Shown here piece by piece: positions 54,087-63,923 of a DNA stretch of 64,000 nt. Source of the DNA: Misgurnus anguillicaudatus. Taxonomy: Eukaryota > Chordata > Actinopteri > Cypriniformes > Cobitidae. The translations under genes were made by a program, and so were the position numbers. A model generated the notes under the pieces. The model did no database searches. It was given only the letters and a program-made list of their open reading frames with translations, and was not told the origin of the DNA. The stretch lies in assembly GCF_027580225.2 (NCBI RefSeq), contig NC_073351.2, positions 5,243,501-5,307,500 of the forward strand, read 5' to 3'. Within the stretch, counting starts at the first letter, position 1, and every line of letters starts with the position of its first letter.

Positions 54087-54158
54087 AGGTTCCACCGAGA
54101 CTTGAACTCGGATCACTGGATTCAAAGTCCAGAGTGCTAACCATTACACCATGGAACC
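54087..54158 (-). tRNA. trnQ-UUG: tRNA-Gln (anticodon TTG)
   Basis: Identical to the consensus. Confidence 0.95.
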
Positions 54159-54372
54159 TGCACAGAAAAAAACACTGCTTGACCCAAACTTGCAAAGTTC
54201 CAACCAATACAGTATGAAATCGTTAAAAAGTTAAATTGTGGAGTGTTAAAAATGCCACCATCAAGCCATCTACTGGGTGACAGAAAGGTTCAATGTTTGA
54301 GAAGGCTTGGTTTTTCCAAAGCATCTTATTAATTGTCACAAGCAGCTCGGCACAGGCTTTTACCAACAACAA

Positions 54373-54444
54373 AGGTTCCACCGGGACTTGAACTCGGATC
54401 ACTGGATTCAAAGTCCAGAGTGCTAACCATTACACCATGGAACC
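54373..54444 (-). tRNA. trnQ-UUG: tRNA-Gln (anticodon TTG)
   Basis: One T-stem mismatch (CCGGGAC). Confidence 0.84.
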
Positions 54445-54657
54445 GGCATGGAAAAACCCACCGCTTGACTCAAACTTGCAAAGTTCCAACAATAAACTAT
54501 TAAATAGTTAAAAAGTTAAATTGTGGAGTGTTAAAAATGCCACCACCAAGCCATCTACTGGGTGACACGAAGGTTCGTTGTTTGAGAAGGCTTGGTTTTT
54601 CCAAAGCATCTTATTAATTGTCACAAGCAGCTCGGCACAGGCTTTTACCAACAACAA

Positions 54658-54729
54658 AGGTTCCACCGAGACTTAAACTTGGATCACTGGATTCAAAGTC
54701 CAGAGTGCTAACCATTACACCATGGAACC
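54658..54729 (-). tRNA. trnQ-UUG: tRNA-Gln-like (anticodon TTG), T-loop variant
   Basis: ACTTAAACTTGG damages the B box and T stem. Confidence 0.6.
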
Positions 54730-54943
54730 GGCACTGATAAAAACACTGCTTGACCCAAACTTGCAAAGTTCCAACCAATACAGTATGAAATAGTTAAAAA
54801 GTTAAATTGTGGAGTGTTAAAAATGCCACCATCAAGCCATCTACTAGGTGACACGAAGGTTCGTTGTTTGAGAAGGATTGGTTTTTCCAAAGCATCTTTT
54901 TCATTGCCACAAGCAGCTCTGCACAGGCTTTTACCAACAACAA

Positions 54944-55015
54944 AGATTCCACCAAGACTTAAACTCAGATCACTGGATTCAAAGTGCAGAGAGCTAACCA
55001 TTACACCATGGAACC
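54944..55015 (-). pseudogene. class B tRNA-Gln relic
   Basis: Class B with GATTCCACCAAG. Confidence 0.78.
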
Positions 55016-55231
55016 AGCATGGAAAAAAAAGGACTGCTTGACCCAAACTTGCACAGTTCCAACCAACACAGTATGAAATAGTTAAAAAGTTAAATTGTGG
55101 AGTGTTAAAAATGCCACCATCAAGCCATCTACTAGGTGACACGAAGGTTCGTTGTTTGAGAAGGATTGGTTTTTCCAAAGCATCTTTTTCATTGCCACAA
55201 GCAGCTCTGCACAGGCTTTTACCAACAACAA

Positions 55232-55303
55232 AGGTTCCACCGAGACTTAAACTCAGATCACTGGATTGAAAGTGCAGAGAGCTAACCATTACACCATGGA
55301 ACC
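55232..55303 (-). pseudogene. class B tRNA relic with anticodon TTC (Glu)
   Basis: GGATTGAAAGTG gives the loop CTTTCAA, so the anticodon reads TTC in a Gln-type body. Other class B defects are present. Confidence 0.75.
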
Positions 55304-55514
55304 AGCATGAAAAAGCACTGCTTGACCCAAACTTGTAAAGTTCCAACAATAAACTATTAAATAGTTAAAAAGTTAAATTGTGGAGTGTTAAAAATGCCAC
55401 CATCAAGCCATCTACTGGGTGACACGAAGGTTCAATGTTTGAGAAGGCTTGGTTTTTCCAAAGCATCTTTTTCATTGCCACAAGCAGCTCTGCACAGGCT
55501 TTTACCAACAACAG

Positions 55515-55586
55515 AGGTTCCACCGAGACTTAAACTCAGATCACTGGATTCAAAGTGCAGAGAGCTAACCATTACACCATGGAACC
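55515..55586 (-). pseudogene. class B tRNA-Gln relic
   Basis: Class B changes; preceded by AACAGAGG. Confidence 0.78.
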
Positions 55587-55796
55587 AGCATGGAAAAGCA
55601 CTGCTTGGTCGAAACTTGCAAAGGTCCAACAATAAACTATTAAATAGTTAAAAAGTTAAATTGTGGAGTGTTAAAAATGCCACCATCAAGCCATCTACTG
55701 GGTGACACAAAGGTTCAATGTTTGAGAAGGCTTGGTTTTTCCAAAGCATCTTTTTCATTGCCACAAGCAGCTCTGAACAGGCCTTACCAACAACAA

Positions 55797-55868
55797 AGGT
55801 TCCACCTAGACTTGAACTCGGATCACTGGATTCAAAGTCCAGAGTGCTAACCATTACACCATGGAACC
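55797..55868 (-). tRNA. trnQ-UUG: tRNA-Gln (anticodon TTG)
   Basis: One T-stem mismatch (CCTAGAC). Confidence 0.84.
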
Positions 55869-56080
55869 GGCATGTAGAAAAGCAATGCTTGACCCAAACT
55901 TGCAAAGTTCCAACAATAAACTATTAAATAGTTAAAAAGTTAAATTGTGGAGTGTTAAAAATGCCACCACCAAGCCATCTACTGGGTGACACAAAGGTTC
56001 GTTGTTTGAGAAGGCTTGGTTTTTCCAAAGCATCTTTTTCATTGCCACAAGCAGCTCTGAACAGGCCTTACCAACAACAA

Positions 56081-56152
56081 AGGTTCCACCGAGACTTGAA
56101 CTCGGATCACTGGATTCAAAGTCCAGAGTGCTACCCATTACACCATGGAACC
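56081..56152 (-). tRNA. trnQ-UUG: tRNA-Gln (anticodon TTG)
   Basis: One D-loop difference (GCTACCC). Confidence 0.83.
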
Positions 56153-56365
56153 GGCATGTAGAAAAGCAATGCTTGACCCCAACTTGCAAAGTTCCAACAA
56201 TAAACTATTAAATACTTAAAAAGTTAAATTGTGGAGTGTTAAAAATGCCACCACCAAGCCATCTACTGGGTGACACGAAGGTTCGTTGTTTGAGAAGGCT
56301 TGGTTTTTCCAAAGCATCTTATTAATTGTCACAAGCAGCTCGGCACAGGCTTTTACCAACAACAA

Positions 56366-56437
56366 AGGTTCCACCGAGACTTGAACTCGGATCACTGGAT
56401 TCAAAGTCCAGAGTGCTAACCATTACACCATGGAACC
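56366..56437 (-). tRNA. trnQ-UUG: tRNA-Gln (anticodon TTG)
   Basis: Identical to the consensus. Confidence 0.95.
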
Positions 56438-56651
56438 TGCACAGAAAAAACCACTGCTTGACCCAAACTTGCAAAGTTCCAACCAATACAGTATGAAATC
56501 GTTAAAAAGTTAAATTGTGGAGTGTTAAAAATGCCACCATCAAGCCATCTACTGGGTGACAGAAAGGTTCAATGTTTGAGAAGGCTTGGTTTTTCCAAAG
56601 CATCTTATTAATTGTCACAAGCAGCTCGGCACAGGCTTTTACCAACAACAA

Positions 56652-56723
56652 AGGTTCCACCGGGACTTGAACTCGGATCACTGGATTCAAAGTCCAGAGT
56701 GCTAACCATTACACCATGGAACC
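56652..56723 (-). tRNA. trnQ-UUG: tRNA-Gln (anticodon TTG)
   Basis: CCGGGAC T-stem variant. Confidence 0.84.
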
Positions 56724-56937
56724 TGCACAGAAAAAACCACTGCTTGACCCAAACTTGCAAAGTTCCAACCAATACAGTATGAAATCGTTAAAAAGTTAAA
56801 TTGTGGAGTGTTAAAAATGCCACCATCAAGCCATCTACTGGGTGACAGAAAGGTTCAATGTTTGAGAAGGCTTGGTTTTTCCAAAGCATCTTATTAATTG
56901 TCACAAGCAGCTCGGCACAGGCTTTTACCAACAACAA

Positions 56938-57009
56938 AGGTTCCACCGGGACTTGAACTCGGATCACTGGATTCAAAGTCCAGAGTGCTAACCATTACAC
57001 CATGGAACC
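56938..57009 (-). tRNA. trnQ-UUG: tRNA-Gln (anticodon TTG)
   Basis: CCGGGAC variant; its unit is a direct 286-bp duplicate of the previous one. Confidence 0.84.
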
Positions 57010-57223
57010 GGCACTGATAAAAACACTGCTTGACCCAAACTTGCAAAGTTCCAACCAATACAGTATGAAATAGTTAAAAAGTTAAATTGTGGAGTGTTAA
57101 AAATGCCACCATCAAGCCATCTACTAGGTGACACGAAGGTTCGTTGTTTGAGAAGGATTGGTTTTTCCAAAGCATCTTTTTCATTGCCACAAGCAGCTCT
57201 GCACAGGCTTTTACCAACAACAA

Positions 57224-57295
57224 AGATTCCACCAAGACTTAAACTCAGATCACTGGATTCAAAGTGCAGAGAGCTAACCATTACACCATGGAACC
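57224..57295 (-). pseudogene. class B tRNA-Gln relic
   Basis: Class B with GATTCCACCAAG. Confidence 0.78.
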
Positions 57296-57505
57296 AGCAT
57301 GGAAAAGCACTGCTTGACCCAAACTTGCAAAGTTCCAACAATAAACTATTAAATAGTTAAAAAGTTAAATTGTGGAGTGTTAAAAATGCCACCATCAAGC
57401 CATCTACTGGGTGACAGGAAGGTTCAATGTTTGAGAAGGCTTGGTTTTTTCAAAGCATCTTTTTCATTGCCACAAGCAGCTCTGCACAGGCTTTACCAAC
57501 AACAA

Positions 57506-57577
57506 AGGTTCCACCGAGACTTGAACTCGGATCACTGGATTCAAAGTCCAGAGTGCTAACCATTACACCATGGAACC
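57506..57577 (-). tRNA. trnQ-UUG: tRNA-Gln (anticodon TTG)
   Basis: Identical to the consensus. Confidence 0.95.
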
Positions 57578-57793
57578 GGCATGGAAAAAAAAGGACTGCT
57601 TGACCCAAACTTGCACAGTTCCAACCAACACAGTATGAAATAGTTAAAAAGTTAAATTGTGGAGTGTTAAAAATGCCACCATCAAGCCATCTACTAGGTG
57701 ACACGAAGGTTCGTTGTTTGAGAAGGATTGGTTTTTCCAAAGCATCTTTTTCATTGCCACAAGCAGCTCTGCACAGGCTTTTACCAACAACAA

Positions 57794-57865
57794 AGGTTCC
57801 ACCGAGACTTAAACTCAGATCACTGGATTGAAAGTGCAGAGAGCTAACCATTACACCATGGAACC
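57794..57865 (-). pseudogene. class B tRNA relic with anticodon TTC (Glu)
   Basis: Same GGATTGAAAGTG as 55232, from which it lies 2562 bp away in a duplicated block. Confidence 0.75.
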
Positions 57866-58076
57866 AGCATGAAAAAGCACTGCTTGACCCAAACTTGTAA
57901 AGTTCCAACAATAAACTATTAAATAGTTAAAAAGTTAAATTGTGGAGTGTTAAAAATGCCACCATCAAGCCATCTACTGGGTGACACGAAGGTTCAATGT
58001 TTGAGAAGGCTTGGTTTTTCCAAAGCATCTTTTTCATTGCCACAAGCAGCTCTGCACAGGCTTTTACCAACAACAG

Positions 58077-58148
58077 AGGTTCCACCGAGACTTAAACTCA
58101 GATCACTGGATTCAAAGTGCAGAGAGCTAACCATTACACCATGGAACC
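58077..58148 (-). pseudogene. class B tRNA-Gln relic
   Basis: Class B; duplicate of 55515 at the 2562-bp offset. Confidence 0.78.
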
Positions 58149-58358
58149 AGCATGGAAAAGCACTGCTTGGTCGAAACTTGCAAAGGTCCAACAATAAACT
58201 ATTAAATAGTTAAAAAGTTAAATTGTGGAGTGTTAAAAATGCCACCATCAAGCCATCTACTGGGTGACACAAAGGTTCAATGTTTGAGAAGGCTTGGTTT
58301 TTCCAAAGCATCTTTTTCATTGCCACAAGCAGCTCTGAACAGGCCTTACCAACAACAA

Positions 58359-58430
58359 AGGTTCCACCTAGACTTGAACTCGGATCACTGGATTCAAAGT
58401 CCAGAGTGCTAACCATTACACCATGGAACC
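58359..58430 (-). tRNA. trnQ-UUG: tRNA-Gln (anticodon TTG)
   Basis: CCTAGAC variant; duplicate of 55797. Confidence 0.84.
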
Positions 58431-58821
58431 GGCATGTAGAAAAGCAATGCTTGACCCAAACTTGCAAAGTTCCAACAATAAACTATTAAATAGTTAAAAA
58501 GTTAAATTGTGGAGTGTTAAAAATGCCACCATCAAGCCATCTACTGGGTGACACGAAGGTTCAATGTTTGAGAAGGCTTGGTTTTTCCAAAGCATCTTTT
58601 TCATTGCCACAAGCAGCTCTGCACAGGCCTTACCAACAACAAAGGTCCCAACCAATACAGTATGAAAGAAGTTAAAAAGTTAAATTGTGTAGTGTTAAAA
58701 ATGACACCATGAAGCCATCTACTGGGAGACACAATGGTTTGTTGTTTGAGAAGGCTTGGTTTTTCCAAAGCATCTGTTTCATTGCCACAAGCAGCTCTGC
58801 ACAGGCTTTTACCAACAACAA

Positions 58822-58852
58822 AGGTTCCACCGAGAATTGAACTCGGATCACT
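58822..58852 (-). pseudogene. tRNA-Gln 3' fragment
   Basis: GAGAATTG subtype; duplicate of 49914 at the 8908-bp offset. Confidence 0.75.
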
Positions 58853-58959
58853 CGGAGCCACCTACTGGGTGACACAAAGGTTCGTTGTATGAGAATCATT
58901 TAATGAGGTGTCTTGGTTTTTCCAAAGCATCTGTCTGCACAGGCTTTCACCAACAACAA

Positions 58960-59031
58960 AGGTTCCACCGAGACTTGAACTCGGATCACTGGATTCAAAG
59001 TCCAGAGTGCTAACCATTACACCATGGAACC
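58960..59031 (-). tRNA. trnQ-UUG: tRNA-Gln (anticodon TTG)
   Basis: Identical to the consensus; counterpart of 50052. Confidence 0.95.
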
Positions 59032-59245
59032 GCCATGGACAAAGCACTGCTTGACCCAAACTTGCAAAGTTCCAACCAATACAGTATCAAAGAAGTTAAA
59101 AAGATAAATTGTGGAGTGTTAAAAATGCCACCATCAAGCCATCTACTGGGGGACACGAAGGTTTGTTGTTTGAGAAGGCTTGGTTTTTCCAAAGCATCTG
59201 TTTCATTGCCACAAGCAGCTCTGCACAGGCTTTTACCAACAACAA

Positions 59246-59317
59246 AGGTTACACCGAGACTTGAACTCGGATCACTGGATTCAAAGTCCAGAGTGCTAAC
59301 CATTACACCATGGAACC
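59246..59317 (-). tRNA. trnQ-UUG: tRNA-Gln (anticodon TTG)
   Basis: GGTTACACC variant; counterpart of 50338. Confidence 0.82.
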
Positions 59318-59709
59318 GCCATGGACAAAGCACTGCTTGACCCAAACTTGCAAAGTTAAAAACCAATACAGTATCAAAGAAGTTAAACAGATAAATTGTG
59401 GAGTGTTAAAATGCCACCATCAAGCCATCTACTGGTGACACAAAGGTTCGTTGTTTGAGAAGGCTTGGTTTTTCCAAAGCATCTTTTTCATTGTCACAAG
59501 CAGCTCTGCACAGGCTTTTACCAACAACAAAGGTCCCAACCAATACAGTATGAAAGAAGTTAAAAAGTTAAATTGTGTAGTGTTAAAAATGACACCATGA
59601 AGCCATCTACTGGGAGACACAATGGTTTGTTGTTTGAGAAGGCTTGGTTTTTCCAAAGCATCTGTTTCATTGCCACAAGCAGCTCTGCACAGGCTTTTAC
59701 CAACAACAA

Positions 59710-59740
59710 AGGTTCCACCGAGAATTGAACTCGGATCACT
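59710..59740 (-). pseudogene. tRNA-Gln 3' fragment
   Basis: GAGAATTG subtype; counterpart of 50812. Confidence 0.75.
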
Positions 59741-59866
59741 CGGAGCCACCTACTGGGTGACACAAAGGTTCGTTGTATGAGAATCTTTTAATGAGGTGTC
59801 TTGGTTTTTCCAAAGCATCTGTTTCATTGCCACAAGCAGCTCTGCACAGGCTTTCACCAACAACAA

Positions 59867-59938
59867 AGGTTCCACCGAGACTTGAACTCGGATCACTGGA
59901 TTCAAAGTCCAGAGTGCTAACCATTACACCATGGAACC
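59867..59938 (-). tRNA. trnQ-UUG: tRNA-Gln (anticodon TTG)
   Basis: Identical to the consensus; counterpart of 50959. Confidence 0.95.
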
Positions 59939-60151
59939 GCCATGGACAAAGCACTGCTTGACCCAAACTTGCAAAGTTCCAACCAATACAGTATCAAAGA
60001 AGTTAAAAAGATAAATTGTGGAGTGTTAAAAATGCCACCATCAAGCCATCTACTGGGTGACACGAAGGTTCAATGTTTGAGAAGGCTTGGTTTTTCCAAA
60101 GCATCTTTTTCATTGCCACAAGCAGCTCTGCACAGGCCTTACCAACAACAA

Positions 60152-60223
60152 AGGTTCCACCGAGACTTGAACTCGGATCACTGGATTCAAAGTCCAGAAT
60201 GCTAACCATTACACCATGGAACC
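60152..60223 (-). tRNA. trnQ-UUG: tRNA-Gln (anticodon TTG)
   Basis: CCAGAATGC variant. Confidence 0.85.
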
Positions 60224-60433
60224 AGCATGAAAAAGCACTGCTTGACCCAAACTTGTAAAGTTCCAACAATAAACTATTAAATAGTTAAAAAGTTAAATTG
60301 TGGAGTGTTAAAAATGCCACCATCAAGCCATCTACTGGGTGACACGAAGGTTCAATGTTTGAGAAGGCTTGGTTTTTCCAAAGCATCTTTTTCATTGCCA
60401 CAAGCAGCTCTGCACAGGCCTTACCAACAACAA

Positions 60434-60505
60434 AGGTTCCACCGAGACTTGAACTCGGATCACTGGATTCAAAGTCCAGAATGCTAACCATTACACCATG
60501 GAACC
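60434..60505 (-). tRNA. trnQ-UUG: tRNA-Gln (anticodon TTG)
   Basis: CCAGAATGC variant; tandem 282-bp duplicate of 60152. Confidence 0.85.
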
Positions 60506-60716
60506 AGCATGAAAAAGCACTGCTTGACCCAAACTTGTAAAGTTCCAACAATAAACTATTAAATAGTTAAAAAGTTAAATTGTGGAGTGTTAAAAATGAC
60601 ACCATAAAGCCATCTACTGGGTGACACGAAGGTTCAATGTTTGAGAAGGCTTGGTTTTTCCAAAGCATCTTTTTCATTGCCACAAGCAGCTCTGCACAGG
60701 CTTTTACCAACAACAG

Positions 60717-60788
60717 AGGTTCCACCGAGACTTAAACTCAGATCACTGGATTCAAAGTGCAGAGAGCTAACCATTACACCATGGAACC
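60717..60788 (-). pseudogene. class B tRNA-Gln relic
   Basis: Class B changes. Confidence 0.78.
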
Positions 60789-60998
60789 TGCATGGAAAAG
60801 CACTGCTTGGTCGAAACTTGCAAAGGTCCAACAATAAACTATTAAATAGTTAAAAAGTTAAATTGTGGAGTGTTAAAAATGCCACCATCAAGCCATCTAC
60901 TGGGTGACACAAAGGTTCAATGTTTGAGAAGGCTTGGTTTTTCCAAAGCATCTTTTTCATTGCCACAAGCAGCTCTGAACAGGCCTTACCAACAACAA

Positions 60999-61070
60999 AG
61001 GTTCCACCGAGACTTGAACTCGGATCACTGGATTCAAAGTCCAGAGTGCTAACCATTACACCATGGAACC
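60999..61070 (-). tRNA. trnQ-UUG: tRNA-Gln (anticodon TTG)
   Basis: Identical to the consensus. Confidence 0.95.
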
Positions 61071-61283
61071 GGCATGTAGAAAAGCAATGCTTGACCCAAA
61101 CTTGCAAAGTTCCAACAATACACTATTAAATAGTTAAAAAGTTAAATTGTGGAGTGTTAAAAATGCCACCACCAAGCCATCTACTGGGTGACACGAAGGT
61201 TCGTTGTTTGAGAAGGCTTGGTTTTTCCAAAGCATCTTATTAATTGTCACAAGCAGCTCGGCACAGGCTTTTACCAACAACAA

Positions 61284-61355
61284 AGGTTCCACCGAGACTT
61301 GAACTCGGATCACTGGATTCAAAGTCCAGAGTGCTAACCATTACACCATGGAACC
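61284..61355 (-). tRNA. trnQ-UUG: tRNA-Gln (anticodon TTG)
   Basis: Identical to the consensus. Confidence 0.95.
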
Positions 61356-61570
61356 TGCACAGAAAAAACCACTGCTTGACCCAAACTTGCAAAGTTCCAA
61401 CCAATACAGTAAGAAAGAAGTTAAAAAGTTAAATTGTGGAGTGTTAAAAATGACACCATAAAGCCATCTATTGGGTGACAGAAAGGTTCAATGTTTGAGA
61501 AGGCTTGGTTTTTCCAAAGCATCTTATTAATTGTCACAAGCAGCTCTGCACAGGCTTTTACCAACAACAA

Positions 61571-61642
61571 AGGTTCCACCGGGACTTGAACTCGGATCAC
61601 TGGATTCAAAGTCCAGAGTGCTAACCATTACACCATGGAACC
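61571..61642 (-). tRNA. trnQ-UUG: tRNA-Gln (anticodon TTG)
   Basis: CCGGGAC T-stem variant. Confidence 0.84.
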
Positions 61643-61854
61643 GGCATGGAAAAACCCACCGCTTGACCCAAACTTGCAAAGTTCCAACAATAAACTATTA
61701 AATAGTTAAAAAGTTAAATTGTGGAGTGTTAAAAATGACACCATAAAGCCATCTACTGGGTGACACGAAGGTTCGTTGTTTGAGAAGGCTTGGTTTTTCC
61801 AAAACATCTTATTCATTGTCACAAGCAGCTCTGCACAGGCCTTACCAACAACAA

Positions 61855-61926
61855 AGGTTCCACCGAGACTTGAACTCGGATCACTGGATTCAAAGTCCAG
61901 AGTGCTAACCATTACACCATGGAACC
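61855..61926 (-). tRNA. trnQ-UUG: tRNA-Gln (anticodon TTG)
   Basis: Identical to the consensus. Confidence 0.95.
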
Positions 61927-62139
61927 GGCATGGAAAAACCCACCGCTTGACCCAAACTTGCAAAGTTCCAACAATAAACTATTAAATAGTTAAAAAGTTA
62001 TATTGTGGAGTGTTAAAAATGACACCATAAAGCCATCTACTGGGTGACACGAAGGTTCGTTGTTTGAGAAGGCTTGGTTTTTCCAAAGCATCTTATTAAT
62101 TGTCACAAGCAGCTCGGCACAGGCTTTTACCAACAACAA

Positions 62140-62211
62140 AGGTTCCACCGAGACTTGAACTCGGATCACTGGATTCAAAGTCCAGAGTGCTAACCATTAC
62201 ACCATGGAACC
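62140..62211 (-). tRNA. trnQ-UUG: tRNA-Gln (anticodon TTG)
   Basis: Identical to the consensus. Confidence 0.95.
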
Positions 62212-62425
62212 GGCACTGATAAAAACACTGCTTGACCCAAACTTGCAAAGTTCCAACCAATACAGTATGAAATAGTTAAAAAGTTAAATTGTGGAGTGTT
62301 AAAAATGACACCATAAAGCCATCTACTGGGTGACACAAAGGTTCAATGTTTGAGAAGGCTTGGTTTTTCCAAAGCATCTTTTTCATTGCCACAAGCAGCT
62401 CTGCACAGGCTTTTACCAACAACAA

Positions 62426-62497
62426 AGGTTCCACCGAGACTTGAACTCGGATCACTGGATTCAAAGTCCAGAGTGCTAACCATTACACCATGGAACC
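62426..62497 (-). tRNA. trnQ-UUG: tRNA-Gln (anticodon TTG)
   Basis: Identical to the consensus. Confidence 0.95.
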
Positions 62498-62710
62498 GGC
62501 ATGTAGAAAAGCAATGCTTGACCCAAACTTGCAAAGTTCCAACAATAAACTATTAAATAGTTAAAAAGTTAAATTGTGGAGTGTTAAAAATGACACCATA
62601 AAGCCATCTACTGGGTGACACGAAGGTTCGTTGTTTGAGAAGGCTTGGTTTTTCCAAAGCATCTTATTAATTGTCACAAGCAGCTCGGCACAGGCTTTTA
62701 CCAACAACAA

Positions 62711-62782
62711 AGGTTCCACCGAGACTTGAACTCGGATCACTGGATTCAAAGTCCAGAGTGCTAACCATTACACCATGGAACC
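62711..62782 (-). tRNA. trnQ-UUG: tRNA-Gln (anticodon TTG)
   Basis: Identical to the consensus. Confidence 0.95.
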
Positions 62783-62996
62783 TGCACTGATAAAAACACT
62801 GCTTGACCCAAACTTGCAAAGTTCCAACCAATACAGTATGAAATAGTTAAAAAGTTAAATTGTGGAGTGTTAAAAATGCCACCATCAAGCCATCTATTGG
62901 GTGACACGAAGGTTCGTTGTTTGAGAAGGCTTGGTTTTTCCAAAGCATCTTTTTCATTGCCACAAGCAGCTCTGCACAGGCTTTTACCAACAACAA

Positions 62997-63068
62997 AGGT
63001 TCCACCAAGACTTAAACTCAGATCACTGGATTCAAAGTGCAGAGAGCTAACCATTACACCATGGAACC
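62997..63068 (-). pseudogene. class B tRNA-Gln relic
   Basis: Class B with CCACCAAGAC. Confidence 0.78.
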
Positions 63069-63278
63069 AGCATGGAAAAGCACTGCTTGACCCAAACTTG
63101 CAAAGTTCCAACAATAAACTATTAAATAGTTAAAAAGTTAAATTGTGGAGTGTTAAAAATGACACCATAAAGCCATCTACTGGGTGACAGGAAGGTTCAA
63201 TGTTTGAGAAGGCTTGGTTTTTCCAAAGCATCTTTTTCATTGCCACAAGCAGCTCTGCACAGGCTTTACCAACAACAA

Positions 63279-63350
63279 AGGTTCCACCGAGACTTGAACT
63301 CGGATCACTGGATTCAAAGTCCAGAGTGCTAACCATTACACCATGGAACC
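63279..63350 (-). tRNA. trnQ-UUG: tRNA-Gln (anticodon TTG)
   Basis: Identical to the consensus. Confidence 0.95.
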
Positions 63351-63566
63351 GGCATGGAAAAAAAAGGACTGCTTGACCCAAACTTGCAAAGTTCCAACCA
63401 ACACAGTATGAAATAGTTAAAAAGTTAAATTGTGGAGTGTTAAAAATGCCACCATCAAGCCATCTACTAGGTGACACGAAGGTTCGTTGTTTGAGAAGGC
63501 TTGGTTTTTCCAAAGCATCTTTTTCATTGCCACAAGCAGCTCTGCACAGGCTTTTACCAACAACAA

Positions 63567-63638
63567 AGGTTCCACCGAGACTTGAACTCAGATCACTGGA
63601 TTCAAAGTCCAGAGTGCTAACCATTACACCATGGAACC
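63567..63638 (-). tRNA. trnQ-UUG: tRNA-Gln (anticodon TTG)
   Basis: T-stem G-U variant (ACTCAGATC). Confidence 0.88.
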
Positions 63639-63851
63639 AGCATGAAAAAGCACTGCTTGACCCAAACTTGCAAAGTTCCAACAATAAACTATTAAATAGT
63701 TAAAAAAAGTTAAATTGTGGAGTGTTAAAAATGACACCATAAAGCCATCTACTGGGTGACACGAAGGTTCAATGTTTGAGAAGGCTTGGTTTTTCCAAAG
63801 CATCTTTTTCATTGCCACAAGCAGCTCTGCACAGGCTTTTACCAACAACAA

Positions 63852-63923
63852 AGGTTCCACCGAGACTTGAACTCAGATCACTGGATTCAAAGTCCAGAGT
63901 GCTAACCATTACACCATGGAACC
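63852..63923 (-). tRNA. trnQ-UUG: tRNA-Gln (anticodon TTG)
   Basis: T-stem G-U variant (ACTCAGATC); last complete copy in the window. Confidence 0.88.
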
